This document shows positions 5,328 to 5,450 of a stretch of DNA of 5,450 nucleotides, piece by piece. Position 1 is the first letter of the stretch. Each line of letters opens with the position of its first letter. Position numbers and translations under genes: made by a program. Under the pieces are notes generated by a model. The model saw only the letters and a program-made list of their open reading frames with translations. It was not told the DNA's origin and did no database searches. This DNA comes from Bacteroidota bacterium (lineage in GTDB: Bacteria; Bacteroidota; Bacteroidia; Chitinophagales; LD1): contig JAEYZB010000272.1 in NCBI GenBank assembly GCA_023428205.1, positions 1-5,450 on the forward strand. The letters run 5' to 3'.

Positions 5328-5450
5328 ATGATTAAAGCTCTTGTAAATAATTCAAAAAATTTTGAGGTCGCAGAAAATAATCTGATAAACGGAGTGGAGA
5401 AAGATGTTGACATTGTCAAAATTTCAGAAAACAATTACCATATACTGATT
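5328..5450 (+). CDS. N-terminus of a probable biotin carboxyl carrier-type protein (cut by right edge)
   Basis: 41 codons without a stop run to the window edge, beginning MIKALVNNSKNFEVAENN and ending VKISENNYHILI. The pattern (short beta-strand K-V-N-N-x-F-x-V, then D-I-V-K-x-x-x-N-x-x-H-I-L) resembles the N-terminal region of small Bacteroidota acyl-CoA carboxylase biotin carrier proteins, which precedes a C-terminal biotinyl domain. That domain, with its biotinylated lysine, would lie outside the window, so the assignment rests on recalled resemblance. A nearer ATG at 5311 is followed at once by a stop and is out of frame. No Shine-Dalgarno sequence is present. Transcribed away from the ABC exporter. 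Confidence 0.55.
   Translation, partial: MIKALVNNSKNFEVAENNLINGVEKDVDIVKISENNYHILI

Overview
The window looks like a piece of chromosome from a member of the Bacteroidota (Flavobacteriia or a relative). The DNA is AT-rich, start codons lack Shine-Dalgarno sequences, and several gene starts are preceded by exact or near matches to the Bacteroidota sigma-factor -7 element TAnnTTTG. The gene content also fits: a lipoprotein-type MsrA, a DapD, an envelope protein with repeats plus a peptidoglycan-binding domain, and an MsbA-type ABC exporter. No species can be named from sequence alone.

Layout, left to right. (1) 3-611 (+): methionine sulfoxide reductase A, cut by the left edge. The frame stays open upstream of the first ATG and encodes a lipobox (LISC), so the real protein is probably a lipoprotein that starts outside the window. 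(2) 612-1175: a gene-free stretch holding two perfect hairpins, a minisatellite of ten 21-bp units (880-1089), and copy A of a 46-bp dispersed repeat. (3) 1176-1988 (-): dapD, lysine/diaminopimelate biosynthesis. (4) 2099-3079 (+): a secreted repeat protein ending in a PG_binding_1 domain. It is divergent from dapD, and each gene has its own -7 box in the shared 110-bp intergenic region. It is followed by a strong intrinsic terminator and by copy B of the 46-bp repeat, inverted relative to copy A. (5) 3216-5039 (-): a full-length MsbA-like ABC exporter half-transporter, possibly read from a leaderless mRNA. (6) 5040-5327: a structured intergenic region with a 7-bp tandem repeat, a minus-strand intrinsic terminator, nested complementary segments and a perfect minus-strand -7 box. 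Together these suggest an unannotated small RNA of about 200 nt, possibly 6S-like. (7) 5328-5450 (+): the first 41 codons of a protein resembling Bacteroidota biotin carboxyl carrier proteins, cut by the right edge.

The genes share a loose envelope theme: DAP supply for lysine and peptidoglycan, a peptidoglycan-binding exported protein, a lipid-exporter-like ABC protein and an exported repair enzyme. They are separately transcribed housekeeping genes, not one operon. No defence system, prophage, insertion sequence or CRISPR array is visible. The most promising undescribed item is the putative minus-strand small RNA at about 5107-5309. Next are the 21-bp minisatellite and the inverted 46-bp repeat pair.
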